DNA from: FEN-1297 sp963834015 | GTDB taxonomy: Bacteria; Bacteroidota; Ignavibacteria; Ignavibacteriales; Ignavibacteriaceae | DNA: 64,000 nt | Direction: 5' to 3' | NCBI GenBank assembly: GCA_963834015.1 | Contig: CAWIAG010000002.1 | Location: 620,001 to 684,000, forward strand | Shown: positions 9,093 through 17,900 of the stretch, piece after piece | Position numbering within the stretch: the stretch's first letter is position 1 | How the letters are laid out: the number at the start of each line of letters is the position of its first letter | Made by a program: the position numbers and the translations under genes | The notes under the pieces: model-generated | Databases searched by the model: none | Told to the model about the DNA's origin: nothing | What the model saw: only the letters and a program-made list of their open reading frames with translations

Positions 9093-10886
9093 TTAATCTT
9101 CTATCTGTAATACTGCTAAAAACGCCTCCTGCGGAATTTCAACATTACCTACTTGTTTCATTCGTTTTTTCCCTTCTTTCTGTTTTTCTAATAGTTTTCT
9201 TTTCCTGCTGATATCTCCGCCATAACATTTTGCCAGAACATTTTTTCTCAAAGCTTTTACAACAGATTTGGAAATTACTTTTGAACCTATAGCAGCTTGA
9301 ATATCTATTTCGAACATTTGTCTTGGAATAAGATCTTTTAACTTACTACAAACTTTTCTCCCCCAATCATACGATTTTTCTTTATGAACAATCATCGATA
9401 AGGCATCCACAGGTTCGTTGTTGAGCAGAATATCAAGTTTTACCAGATCGGATTCTTTATAGCCTATATATTCATAATCAAATGAAGCATACCCGCGGGA
9501 CATTGATTTTAATTTATCATAAAAATCAAAAATAATTTCTGATAATGGAAATTCATATTGAAGATCAGCTCTTGTAGGATCAATATAAGTTGTATTTTTA
9601 TATGTGCCGCGCTTTTCCATTGAAAGTTTCATAATGTTGCCAACATATTCACTGGGACAAACGATCTGCGCCTTTACATAAGGTTCCTCTATCCGTTCAA
9701 TATCTCCAACCGACGGCATCATTGCAGGATTATCAACGATGAGTTTTTCATTTTTTTTATTGTATACATAATATTCAACATTTGGAAGTGTTGTAATAAT
9801 TGACTGATTATATTCTCTGAGTAAACGTTCCTGCACTATTTCCATATGCAGGAGACCCAAAAATCCACATCTGAAACCAAATCCTAAAGCAACAGATGTT
9901 TCGGGCTGATAAATTAAAGCAGAGTCGTTAAGACGGAACTTCTCAAGAGCGTCGCGTAAATCTTCAAATTCATCGGCATCAGTGGGATAAAGTCCGCTAT
10001 AAACCATGGGTTTAACATCTTTGTAGCCGGGTAAAGGGTGCTCCGAACCATTTTTTGCATGTGTAACAGTATCACCCACTTTTATGTTGTGAACGTCTTT
10101 TATCCCGGAAATGAGATAGCCCACATTTCCGGCGGATAGTTCATCTGTTTTAATCTTCTTTAACCCAAGAATTCCTATTTCTTCAGCTTCAATTACTGTA
10201 TCAACCACAAAATACTTTATTTTATCATTTGTTTTTAAAGTGCCGTTAAATATTCTTATATAAGCAATTGCACCCCGGTAAGCATCAAAAATTGAATCAA
10301 ATATAAGTGCCTGAAGTGGTTCACCCGGACTTCCTTTGGGGGCAGGAATTCTTTTAACAACAGTTTCAAGAATTTCCTCTATACCTATTTTAGATTTTGC
10401 ACTTGCAAGAAGTATTTCTTCCGGGTTACAGCCAATTAAATCAATTATCTGGCCTTTAACTTTATCAATTTCGGCGCTTGGAAGATCAATCTTATTCATA
10501 ATCGGAATTATTTCCAGGCCCGCATCTATAGCCAAATAAAGATTGCTTATTGTTTGAGCTTCTACGCCTTGTGCAGCGTCCACAACTAGTAATGCGCCTT
10601 CACATGCAGCCAAAGACCTGGAAACCTCATAAGAAAAATCCACGTGGCCAGGCGTATCTATTAAGTTTAAAATATAGTCCTGATTGTTCTTTGCTCTGTA
10701 TTTCATCTGTATAGCATGTGACTTTATAGTAATCCCACGTTCTCTTTCAAGTTCCAAATCATCCAAAACCTGCGATTTTGCTTCCCTCTCCGAAACTGTT
10801 CCGGTTTTTTCAAGCAGACAATCAGCAATCGTAGATTTGCCATGATCAATATGCGCAATAATGCAAAAATTTCTAATATTATTCAT
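9093..10886 (-). CDS. lepA: Elongation factor 4 (LepA)
   Basis: A 597-residue translational GTPase, full family length, that back-translocates or remodels stalled ribosomes. The G domain shows AHIDHGKST (residues 11-19), the switch-II LIDTPGHVDF and NKIDLPSAEID. The EF-G-like domains follow, then the LepA-specific C-terminal domain rich in Lys/Arg (about 490-597, with the SKSVVKALRKNVLAKCYGGD stretch). A TATATT -10-like element lies on the minus strand at 10915-10910, about 25 bases before the ATG. The IS element begins about 85 bases before the start and so probably leaves this promoter whole. lepB lies directly downstream. Confidence 0.95.
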   Translation of the reverse strand: MNNIRNFCIIAHIDHGKSTIADCLLEKTGTVSEREAKSQVLDDLELERERGITIKSHAIQMKYRAKNNQDYILNLIDTPGHVDFSYEVSRSLAACEGALLVVDAAQGVEAQTISNLYLAIDAGLEIIPIMNKIDLPSAEIDKVKGQIIDLIGCNPEEILLASAKSKIGIEEILETVVKRIPAPKGSPGEPLQALIFDSIFDAYRGAIAYIRIFNGTLKTNDKIKYFVVDTVIEAEEIGILGLKKIKTDELSAGNVGYLISGIKDVHNIKVGDTVTHAKNGSEHPLPGYKDVKPMVYSGLYPTDADEFEDLRDALEKFRLNDSALIYQPETSVALGFGFRCGFLGLLHMEIVQERLLREYNQSIITTLPNVEYYVYNKKNEKLIVDNPAMMPSVGDIERIEEPYVKAQIVCPSEYVGNIMKLSMEKRGTYKNTTYIDPTRADLQYEFPLSEIIFDFYDKLKSMSRGYASFDYEYIGYKESDLVKLDILLNNEPVDALSMIVHKEKSYDWGRKVCSKLKDLIPRQMFEIDIQAAIGSKVISKSVVKALRKNVLAKCYGGDISRKRKLLEKQKEGKKRMKQVGNVEIPQEAFLAVLQIED

Positions 10887-10970
10887 AAATTTCTAAAGAT
10901 TTAATGTTAAATATACTTATGCTGGAAGAATATTGAAAGGATGAAATTATTTGAGACCTGTATCTTGGTA

Positions 10971-10995
10971 TATGGTGTACCCCATTGTTTGGACA
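10971..10995. repeat. IS3 left inverted repeat
   Basis: 25 bases matching the inverse of 12200-12224 at 19 positions; the outer 14 positions differ at only one base. It lies beyond the 3' end of orfB. Confidence 0.8.
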
Positions 10996-11040
10996 GCTTT
11001 TTCCTTAGTTTAAGGTGTATAATTTTAGTTAAATATTTTA

Positions 11041-11883
11041 TTAATTCCTATAAATTTCTACTGGTGTTTTATAACCTAAAGCCTGATGACTTCTTTCATT
11101 GTTATAAAAGTTAAAATATTTTCTAAGTCCTTCATATAGTTCAGGGAAACTTTGGTATTCTTTCAAGTAAATATCTTCATACTTAAGACTTCTCCATAAT
11201 CGTTCAATGAAAATATTATCTAAAGCTCTACCTTTTGAATCCATGCTTAGCCTTATATTATTGTCCAGTACTTTATTAACAAAACTTAAGCTCGTAAACT
11301 GGCTGCCCTGATCTGTATTGAATATTTCCGGTTTACCTGACCTTAATGCCTTATCAAGAGCGTTAAGACAGAAATAAACATCAAGAGTATTTGATATCTC
11401 CCAAGAAAGCACATATCTGCTGAACCAGTCAATTACGGCCACAAGATAAGCAAAGCCCTTATACATTGGGATATATGTTATATCAGTACTCCAGACCTGA
11501 TCTGTTTCTGTGATGTCTATATTCCTTAAAAGATATGGAAATACATGATGATCTTTGTTGTGTTTACTAAGATTTCTTTTCGGTATAAGTGCCTGTATTC
11601 CCATCAATTGCATCAATCTCCATATCCGTTTATGGTTATAAATCATTCCCATTTTTCTGAATTCATCAGTTATTTTTCTAACTCCATAAAATGGATATTT
11701 TGTATAAATTTTATCTATCCGGTTCATTATTTCGAGTTCTGCAGCCGTTACTCCTAATGGATGGCTGTAATAGCTCGAACGGGGTAATTTTATCAAAGAA
11801 CACTGCTCAGTTATGCTGAGATGATCATAATCATGGTCTATTAACTCTTTGAGATCTTTAACTGAATGGCTCGTACTTTTTTT
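11041..11883 (-). CDS. IS3-family transposase OrfB (DDE integrase), expressed by frameshift
   Basis: Catalytic subunit of the IS. The frame is open from 11883, just inside an A9 run, to the stop at 11041; a TAA in this frame ends at 11884. There is no ATG: the first standard start is a TTG at 11796, beyond the family's normal N-terminus (DLKELIDHDYDHLSITEQC). It is therefore probably made as an OrfAB fusion. Counting from that TTG, the DDE triad is Asp105 (STDITYIPM), Asp162 (NTDQGSQF) and Glu198 (NIFIERLWRS), so the enzyme looks intact. The frame is +1 relative to OrfA, not the classical -1 of IS3 elements. Confidence 0.9.
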   Translation of the reverse strand, partial: KKSTSHSVKDLKELIDHDYDHLSITEQCSLIKLPRSSYYSHPLGVTAAELEIMNRIDKIYTKYPFYGVRKITDEFRKMGMIYNHKRIWRLMQLMGIQALIPKRNLSKHNKDHHVFPYLLRNIDITETDQVWSTDITYIPMYKGFAYLVAVIDWFSRYVLSWEISNTLDVYFCLNALDKALRSGKPEIFNTDQGSQFTSLSFVNKVLDNNIRLSMDSKGRALDNIFIERLWRSLKYEDIYLKEYQSFPELYEGLRKYFNFYNNERSHQALGYKTPVEIYRN

Positions 11884-12148
11884 TTAACCACTCAAGTTCT
11901 ACTTGCTGTTTACCTATCTGCCGGTAGAGCTGCTCTGTTAAGTCAGTGCTTCCATCTGTTTTTGGTCCCCTTGGATTATCAAAAATACCAGGAAGATTTT
12001 CTAACAACTGTTTTTTCCAATTGCTAATCTGGTTCGGATGAACTTTATATTCCTTTGCAATTTCATTTATGCTGCTGTACCCCTTGATTGCTTCCAAGGC
12101 TATTTTTGCTTTTAGTTCGGCACTATAGTTTTTTCTCTTTCCAGACAT
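11858..12148 (-). CDS. IS3-family transposase OrfA
   Basis: A 96-residue helix-turn-helix protein (MSGKRKNYSAELKAKIALEA, then NEIAKEYKVHPNQISNWKKQ) that recognises the IS ends. A C-terminal leucine-zipper-like helix (QIGKQQVELEWLKKK) runs into the A9 run at 11885-11877, after which this frame stops within five codons. With one A fewer the frame would read straight into OrfB. That makes the run the probable site of ribosomal or transcriptional frameshifting. Confidence 0.9.
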   Translation of the reverse strand: MSGKRKNYSAELKAKIALEAIKGYSSINEIAKEYKVHPNQISNWKKQLLENLPGIFDNPRGPKTDGSTDLTEQLYRQIGKQQVELEWLKKKYEPFS

Positions 12149-12199
12149 TTTAAGCTCCTTTCGCTTATTATAATTTAAGTATTTTCCACCTTAAATTAT

Positions 12200-12224
12200 T
12201 GTCCAGTTTTTGGGGTACATCATA
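12200..12224. repeat. IS3 right inverted repeat
   Basis: Partner of 10971-10995. It lies just upstream of orfA and is followed by GTA, the presumed target duplication. Confidence 0.8.
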
Positions 12225-12398
12225 GTATAATTATTCTCTCCATGGGAATATAAAGCTAATAATTCTACACTATAAAAATCTTTGCAAAAGACTTGAAACT
12301 GTAAAATTAAACTTCATATTTGAAGGCTATTGGAATATTAAAAACTAAATTTTATTGAATTTATTCAATAATAATTAAAGTTTAATTTATCTTATCAA

Positions 12399-13352
12399 TT
12401 ATGAAATTATTTTGCTTCCTTCAGTAATAGTTTCAAGTATAATTCCTTCCCGCAGGGCAAAGTCCGATACAGTTAACTTTTCAATATTAAATAATTTAAA
12501 TATCTGCCTAAGGATCATTAACCCTGCCGGAATAATATCCGCGCGCTTTTCTTCAATCCCTTTTATTTTCATCCTGTCTTCCAGAGCTTTAATGTGTAAC
12601 AATTCATCGGCAATCTTAAATAATTCTTCTTTCGTAAAGGAAAAACCATTAAGAATTTTAGCTCTTTTGCCATTGCGATAATAATATAATATTGACGCAA
12701 CTGACTGGATAGTTCCGGAAGTTCCCACGGCAATTTCATATTTATTATTGAAACTAATATTTTGATCACTGATCAATTCATCTTTGATTAAATGATCACA
12801 CTCCCTTATATTTTCCTCAGTTAAAAGGTAATTAGGAAAGAATTTCTTGCTGAGTCGTACTGCACCAACTTTTATACTCGAAGTAAAAATGGGCTTACCG
12901 TTTTTCCCTAAAATAATTTCAGTACTTCCTCCGCCAATATCAATGCAAAGCATTATTTTATTAGTTAATTCCAAAGCACTATTAACACCGGCAAATATTA
13001 ATTCAGCTTCATGCTTACCGTCTATAATCTCCACCTTAATACTAGTTAACTCTTTTATTGATCTAATAAAATCATCCTTATTTCTAGCTTCCCTAACTGC
13101 ACTGGTAGCAATAGCACGTATGTTAGCATTATAATATTCAGCCAGTTTCTTGAAGCGTAAAATAATTTTAGTTGCATGCTCCATTTCTTCTAAAGATATA
13201 AAGCTTAAATCTTTACCTTCGCTTGAACCCAACCTGATTACTTCTCTTTCCCTGTCTACAACCTTAAAGGTACCGTCACTTTTCACCTGAACAATTATTA
13301 GATGAAATGAATTTGTCCCCATATCTATTGCTGCAATATGCTTGGATGCCAT
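12399..13352 (-). CDS. Ppx/GppA family phosphatase
   Basis: A 317-residue ASKHA-fold enzyme of the exopolyphosphatase / guanosine pentaphosphate phosphatase family. AAIDMGTNSFHLIIVQV at residues 7-23 is the first phosphate-binding loop. CIDIGGGSTEIILG near 137-150 is the second, and GTSGTIQSVA follows near 210. The length fits the short form with only the two ASKHA subdomains, lacking the C-terminal HD-like domain of E. coli Ppx. It could act on polyphosphate or pppGpp; sequence does not decide. It is flanked by the IS (downstream) and a 210-base gap. Confidence 0.85.
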   Translation of the reverse strand: MASKHIAAIDMGTNSFHLIIVQVKSDGTFKVVDREREVIRLGSSEGKDLSFISLEEMEHATKIILRFKKLAEYYNANIRAIATSAVREARNKDDFIRSIKELTSIKVEIIDGKHEAELIFAGVNSALELTNKIMLCIDIGGGSTEIILGKNGKPIFTSSIKVGAVRLSKKFFPNYLLTEENIRECDHLIKDELISDQNISFNNKYEIAVGTSGTIQSVASILYYYRNGKRAKILNGFSFTKEELFKIADELLHIKALEDRMKIKGIEEKRADIIPAGLMILRQIFKLFNIEKLTVSDFALREGIILETITEGSKIIS

Positions 13353-13562
13353 TGTTAGTTATATAGTCTTTCCTGAATAAATAGTTAAAAATAAGAATTA
13401 TATTATTCGAATCAGCCTTTGGATAGCATCTCCGCTTATCCCTTTTAAGAGTAAACTCACTTTATTATAAATATTCTTCGCGGAGTTAAATATTAAGAAT
13501 GAGTAAGTGAAAGATAAAAATTATTTTTAAAAATTAAAATTTGATTGTAAAAATTTTATTAA

Positions 13563-14675
13563 TTAAATCTTGTTTTCTTTTAAGGCCGTTTTCTTTTTTA
13601 AAAAAGTGTCACATAATCGATATACATCTTCAACCGAAATATCATCAATGAGTTCAGATTTTCTTATAAAAAGTTTGTTGCTGCCGATAGGTGCCCAGTT
13701 AAACGGATTTGTTGGTCCGAAGATGGAAACCTGTGGCGTGCCCGTTGTTCCTGCTACATGCATTATCCCCGTATCATTAGTTACGAAAAGATCAGATAAA
13801 GAAATTAAAGCCGCAACTTCGGATATTCTTTTGTTAATAAACAGTCCTACATCAAATAAAATTCCAGATTTTACAAAGTTTATCTGTTCTAAATCTGAAG
13901 AACTGCCGGTTAAATAAAATTTAGCCCTATAACTTCTCTTCAATTTATTAATAAGATCAGTGTATTTTTGAGGCGACCACCGGTTTGAAACTTTCCCAGC
14001 TCCTACATGCAAACCAATTAATATTTCATTCTGATTTGATCTTAATCCTGAAATGAATTTAACTGCTTCATCAATGTCCACTTTATCATATGTTATCTCT
14101 GAATGAAAATTATTTGTGCTAATTCCATAAGGCCTGACAATATCCAGAATTCTATCCGCAACATTAGAATCCGGTTGTTTTCGCCAATCGATAACTACAC
14201 GCCTGTCAAATAAAAAATCGCTGTTATTTTTCTTGCCATTTAGAGATGATGGGCCAATTCTTGTCACAGCATCAGCAAAACGGGCTATTAAATTACTGGT
14301 AAATGAAATAGAAACAGTAACGGGAACAATCACTAAGTCATATGGCTCGCGAAGCAGTTTAAGCAGTTTTATGAAATAATAAGGGTTGTAAATTTTTTTT
14401 TTATCAAAAACAAAAAGTGTATCAATTAGCTTATTTTTTAAAAGACCGTAATAATTTTCAGGACTTGCAAGTAATATTAAACTACACTCCGGATAAGTTT
14501 CTTTCACTGCCCTAAATAGTGAAATCCCCGCAAGCATATCCCCGAACTGGTTATGCTGACGAACAATAAGAATTCTCCCCGGTTTACCAATCTCCAAGCT
14601 TTTATTTTCAGGTACCTCTAATATCTTCTTAGTAAGAAAATAAATAAACCTGAACACTATATTCTTAGCAGCCAT
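13563..14675 (-). CDS. Glycosyltransferase family 9 (heptosyltransferase-like)
   Basis: A 370-residue GT-B glycosyltransferase resembling ADP-heptose:LPS heptosyltransferases. The N-terminal GRILIVRQHNQFGDMLAGI is the acceptor-domain signature. EILIGLHVGAGKVSNRWSP and DLFVTNDTGIMHVAGTTGTP, then SIFGPTNPFNWAP, are the nucleotide-sugar half. It probably builds the LPS core, though other sugars are possible. It lies 5 bases after the small membrane-protein gene, at the end of a folB-folK-kinase run. The length is normal. Confidence 0.85.
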   Translation of the reverse strand: MAAKNIVFRFIYFLTKKILEVPENKSLEIGKPGRILIVRQHNQFGDMLAGISLFRAVKETYPECSLILLASPENYYGLLKNKLIDTLFVFDKKKIYNPYYFIKLLKLLREPYDLVIVPVTVSISFTSNLIARFADAVTRIGPSSLNGKKNNSDFLFDRRVVIDWRKQPDSNVADRILDIVRPYGISTNNFHSEITYDKVDIDEAVKFISGLRSNQNEILIGLHVGAGKVSNRWSPQKYTDLINKLKRSYRAKFYLTGSSSDLEQINFVKSGILFDVGLFINKRISEVAALISLSDLFVTNDTGIMHVAGTTGTPQVSIFGPTNPFNWAPIGSNKLFIRKSELIDDISVEDVYRLCDTFLKKKTALKENKI

Positions 14676-14680
14676 TAAGA

Positions 14681-14884
14681 TTATTCTTGGTTTTTTCCGT
14701 CTTTTTTATCAGACTTTATTTCTATAAAATCCACTTCTTCCGCATCTTTAAACTTTGATTCGGTATGTTTTTTCTGCCTGGGATTATTGTTGCCTCTAAC
14801 CTCCGGTATAAAAAATCTTAAAAACAATCTAAGCGCTTTATATATAACATAGATAACGAAACACCAAATTAACAACTCAAACAT
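14681..14884 (-). CDS. Small membrane protein (DUF4834-like)
   Basis: 67 residues: one hydrophobic N-terminal helix (about 3-27) and a charged Lys/Glu-rich cytosolic tail with an RQKKH patch. The ATG overlaps the stop of the upstream kinase gene in a TAATG arrangement, which suggests translational coupling. It resembles small Bacteroidota membrane proteins grouped as DUF4834, but that is recalled by pattern only. Function unknown. Confidence 0.6.
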   Translation of the reverse strand: MFELLIWCFVIYVIYKALRLFLRFFIPEVRGNNNPRQKKHTESKFKDAEEVDFIEIKSDKKDGKNQE

Positions 14885-15546
14885 TAGTCAACGATCCTTT
14901 TTGATTCAGGTTTAAAATATTCAGTAAATGCTCTGTCTTCTCGAAAGATTTGTTTAAACAACTCCTCAAAATCATTCTCACTATTCACAAAATCAATTTC
15001 AGTTGAATTAACGATTAACAGCGGAGTATCTTTGTATCTAAAGAAAAAATGGTTATAAGCCTCACCAAGATCCTCTAGGTAATTCCTGGTAAGATTCCTC
15101 TCTATTTTCCTATTTCTCTTTTTTATATTATACATAAGCCTGTCCATACTAGATTGAAGATAAACCACCAAATCAGGCTTTCGCAAACTTCTTGATAAAA
15201 GAGGAAAAAGTGTTTCGTATAATTTCAACTCTTCACCGTTTAGGTTCATATAAGCAAATATTTTATCCTTTTCGAACAAGTAATCGCAGATTATATACTC
15301 GGTAAATAAATTTTCTTGGTTTAATTCCTGCTGTTGTTTAAACCGGTTTATTAAAAAAAACATTTGAGTTTGAAAAGCAAATCTTCTCATGTCAGAATAA
15401 AATTTTTCCAGGAAAGGATTAACTTCGAACTGTTCAAGAACCAGTTCAGCATTTAATGTCTCTTTAAGTTTTCTTGCAAGAGAAGTTTTACCGGCACCGA
15501 TAACACCCTCAATTGCAATGTAATGTACTTCAGATATTTCGCTCAA
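14884..15546 (-). CDS. Deoxynucleoside kinase
   Basis: A 220-residue P-loop kinase of the dNK family that phosphorylates deoxynucleosides for salvage. HYIAIEGVIGAGKTSLARKL is the Walker A loop (residues 8-27). QTQMFFLINRFKQQQ is the substrate-side helix, and LVVYLQSS followed by IKKRNRKIERN is the arginine-rich lid. The start is TTG at 15546, overlapping the end of folK by 17 bases; no ATG lies before the P-loop. Pairing folK with a dNK is common in Bacteroidota and Chlorobi. Which deoxynucleoside is used cannot be read here. Confidence 0.85.
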   Translation of the reverse strand: MSEISEVHYIAIEGVIGAGKTSLARKLKETLNAELVLEQFEVNPFLEKFYSDMRRFAFQTQMFFLINRFKQQQELNQENLFTEYIICDYLFEKDKIFAYMNLNGEELKLYETLFPLLSRSLRKPDLVVYLQSSMDRLMYNIKKRNRKIERNLTRNYLEDLGEAYNHFFFRYKDTPLLIVNSTEIDFVNSENDFEELFKQIFREDRAFTEYFKPESKRIVD

Positions 15547-16063
15547 TGTTTTTTCCGCTTAGTGAACGAATAGTACCGGATAATTTTTTAATTATGTATT
15601 TTTCGGAATCGCTGACACAAATATCACAAATTTTCAGATTTAATGCAGGGTGAATAAAATCGGAAGCAATTTCGCAAAGTGGAATAAGAACAAAATCACG
15701 GCTTATAACTGCTTTGTGCGGTACAGTTACCCTTTCATTAGAGAAAATTTCATTGTTATAAAATAAAAGATCCATATCTATTTCTCGCGGCCCCCACTTT
15801 GTACTCTTAACTCTGCCAAGTTCTTTTTCAATTTCTTTAAGACAATCTATAACATCGAGTAGACTTCTTTCAGTAGATACCTGGATAACAGCATTTACAA
15901 AATTCTCCTGGTCTTTATATCCAAAAGGCCTGGTTTCATAAACTGAGGAACTTCTTACAACATTAAAACCTGGAATTTTGTTTAGTTTTGCCACTGCGCG
16001 GCATAAATACAATAGTTTCTCCCCTTTATTAGAACCTAACCCTATGTATGCATTATTTTGAAT
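15530..16063 (-). CDS. folK: HPPK, 2-amino-4-hydroxy-6-hydroxymethyldihydropteridine pyrophosphokinase, with non-standard start
   Basis: Transfers pyrophosphate from ATP to 6-hydroxymethyl-dihydropterin in folate synthesis. The family's first strand, AYIGLGSNKGEKL, is encoded, but upstream of any ATG, GTG or TTG in frame; the first standard start is a TTG at 16012, which would delete that strand. I place the start at ATT (16063), which has AGGTGA four bases ahead. Further motifs are RSSVYETRPFGYKDQENFVNAV, WGPREIDMDLLFYN and VTVPHKAVISRDFVLIPL, so the rest is intact. The alternative is a one-base deletion after an ATG at 16053. The gene follows folB by about 150 bases and overlaps the kinase. 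Confidence 0.8.
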   Translation of the reverse strand: MQNNAYIGLGSNKGEKLLYLCRAVAKLNKIPGFNVVRSSSVYETRPFGYKDQENFVNAVIQVSTERSLLDVIDCLKEIEKELGRVKSTKWGPREIDMDLLFYNNEIFSNERVTVPHKAVISRDFVLIPLCEIASDFIHPALNLKICDICVSDSEKYIIKKLSGTIRSLSGKNIERNI

Positions 16064-16210
16064 ATGTTCACCTGAAAATATTTTATTAAATGTCTTTTTG
16101 TATAACCTGATTTAAGATACTGTGTAAAAAAAATAATACGCATATGTAACTGCTTTATTAAAATATTCCAGCTTCTTTATCTTTCCGGTACACCTTTGAA
16201 TCGTTAAATT

Positions 16211-16588
16211 TTAGTCCTGCAATTCTTCACGACTTTTAATCACCTCAACCTCAACACAATCTACTACACCACCAAGAGGCGGGTTATTTTTTCTGATTCT
16301 AACGGCAACTTTTTCAATTTGTGGGAATTTATTTAACAATCCATCGGTTATTTTAATTGCTAGAGTTTCGATTAAACGATATTTTTGTTCAAGTGCGAGT
16401 TGATAAACAAATTTATAAGCTTTATCATAATTAACTGTTTGTTTCAAACTATCTTTTTCAGCGGCATCTCGAAAACTAGTGTATATATCAACATCAGCTT
16501 CAAATTTACCACCTACACTTTGTTCTTCCGATAATACACCATGATAAGCATAAAAAACGGCTTTTTTAATCCGGATAATATTAAGCAT
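16211..16588 (-). CDS. folB: Dihydroneopterin aldolase
   Basis: A 125-residue enzyme that converts 7,8-dihydroneopterin to 6-hydroxymethyl-dihydropterin, the step before FolK. Motifs include FYAYHGVLSEEQSVGGKFEADV with the substrate-site Glu near residue 21, VNYDKAYKFV, RLIETLAIKITDGLL with the second key Glu, and VRIRKNNPPLGG with the catalytic Lys. The length is typical. It lies between pgeF and folK on the same strand. folP and folE are not in the window. Confidence 0.9.
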   Translation of the reverse strand: MLNIIRIKKAVFYAYHGVLSEEQSVGGKFEADVDIYTSFRDAAEKDSLKQTVNYDKAYKFVYQLALEQKYRLIETLAIKITDGLLNKFPQIEKVAVRIRKNNPPLGGVVDCVEVEVIKSREELQD

Positions 16589-16660
16589 TAAATTTCCACA
16601 GATAAATTATAAAATCTATATGTTTAATTTAATATTTTCCACGTAAAACCGCTTCTTAAA

Positions 16661-17437
16661 TTAAGCTTTAAGCGCAATTATGCCATAAGCACGGCCTGAA
16701 TACTTCCCGTCTCTCCTGAAAGAATGTAAAAGTTCATCCATTGCATAGCTGCAATAATTTGAAATCTGCACATTTTTTTTATTTAAACCAAAATTTAGCA
16801 ATATATCATAGTTGTTCCCTGCAATATTTAGTAAAAATTTATTCTCTTTAGGAATAATATATTTACTTTCAAACTGTTCTGCAACTTCAGGTCCGACTTC
16901 ATAATTTTTTTGGCTTATTGAAGGCCCTATGTAAGCAATAATATTTTCTGGCAAAGAATTAAAATCATCTCTTAACCTTTGAAGGGTTTTTAACAGAATT
17001 CCCTGTTGTGTACCACGCCATCCGGAATGGACCGCTGCAATAACTTTATTCAATTTATCATAGAGAAATATCGATGTACAATCTGCAGTACTTATTGCAA
17101 GGCCAAGATTTGGTTTGTCTGATATCATAGCATCACTTTCCCCGCAGAAACCGCCTTTAGTTACATATGTTATAGTAGAACTGTGTACCTGTTTCTGTAA
17201 AGCAACATTTTCGCTACCAAGTTCAAGTATATCAAATAATAATTTCCGGTTTTCTTCAACAATAGTTTCATCATCTCCGACAGAATGAGAAAGATTAAAA
17301 TAATATGGAGCTTCCCTGGCGCCTCCTATTTTTGTGCTAAACCCAAAAATAATTTCCGGATATTTTTTAAAGAGCCGGGATCTGATAATGACAACGCCCA
17401 TGTTCTCATTATTAATTGTCTCAAAATTCTGGATCAT
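16661..17437 (-). CDS. pgeF: Peptidoglycan editing factor / multicopper-type laccase domain protein PgeF
   Basis: A 258-residue member of the YfiH/YlmD family (formerly polyphenol oxidase), now linked to removal of mis-incorporated residues from peptidoglycan precursors and to purine nucleoside cleavage. The zinc-site motifs are LQKQVHSSTITYV (His), AISTADCTSIFLYD (Cys) and AAVHSGWRGTQQGIL (His); the C-terminal SFRRDGKYSGRAYGIIAL is conserved. The start at ATG 17437 is the outermost; an internal Met at residue 14 is possible. It is first in the minus-strand run toward folB. Confidence 0.85.
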   Translation of the reverse strand: MIQNFETINNENMGVVIIRSRLFKKYPEIIFGFSTKIGGAREAPYYFNLSHSVGDDETIVEENRKLLFDILELGSENVALQKQVHSSTITYVTKGGFCGESDAMISDKPNLGLAISTADCTSIFLYDKLNKVIAAVHSGWRGTQQGILLKTLQRLRDDFNSLPENIIAYIGPSISQKNYEVGPEVAEQFESKYIIPKENKFLLNIAGNNYDILLNFGLNKKNVQISNYCSYAMDELLHSFRRDGKYSGRAYGIIALKA

Positions 17438-17900
17438 AATTTATAACTATTTATATAATATAATTCTAAAAATATCGATAAATTAATAAAATTTAACAAT
17501 TCCTATAAATTTTATAGTTCTAATTTTTTAATAATAAGTAATTATTGGTTATATCAACTTAAAAATATTTTTGTTAAATATACAACAATGATTATCAAGG
17601 TACCCTAACGAACCACTGGACACCATTAAAAGTATAAGAATTGTAAATCCGAATTTTGATAATTAATCAGTTGTTTCTTTAATTTTCTATTATTTCAGAG
17701 ATATGAATTGATTATGTTGAAATAAAATATTAAAAAGATCTAAGTTTAGGAAGAAAACTTTCATCATGTTTCATTAGCCCGGCAAAAATATTTTTATAAA
17801 TTATTAAATTTTCATTGTTCGGAATATTATAATTCAATTGAGTCTCTACCATGTAAGTATTATATTATTAGATTAATTTGAAATCTAAAAGGCAGTTATT
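17438..17900. other. Intergenic region between divergent pgeF and surE
   Basis: 463 AT-rich bases. No ORF of convincing quality, no tRNA and no terminator hairpin were seen. It must contain promoters for both flanking genes, but no clear -35/-10 pair is visible near either start. Confidence 0.5.

Larger units (their letters stand above)
10971..12224 (-). mobile_element. IS3-family insertion sequence, complete
   Basis: About 1254 bp bounded by imperfect 25-bp inverted repeats (TATGGTGTACCCC at the left end, TATGATGTACCCC at the right end, both ending in GGACA). GTA at 10968-10970 and at 12225-12227 fits a 3-bp target duplication. It holds orfA and orfB in different frames on the minus strand, the usual IS3 layout. 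It sits between lepA and the Ppx/GppA gene and carries no passenger genes. If the ends are instead set at the canonical TG...CA (10973-12222), no clean duplication is seen. Confidence 0.9.
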
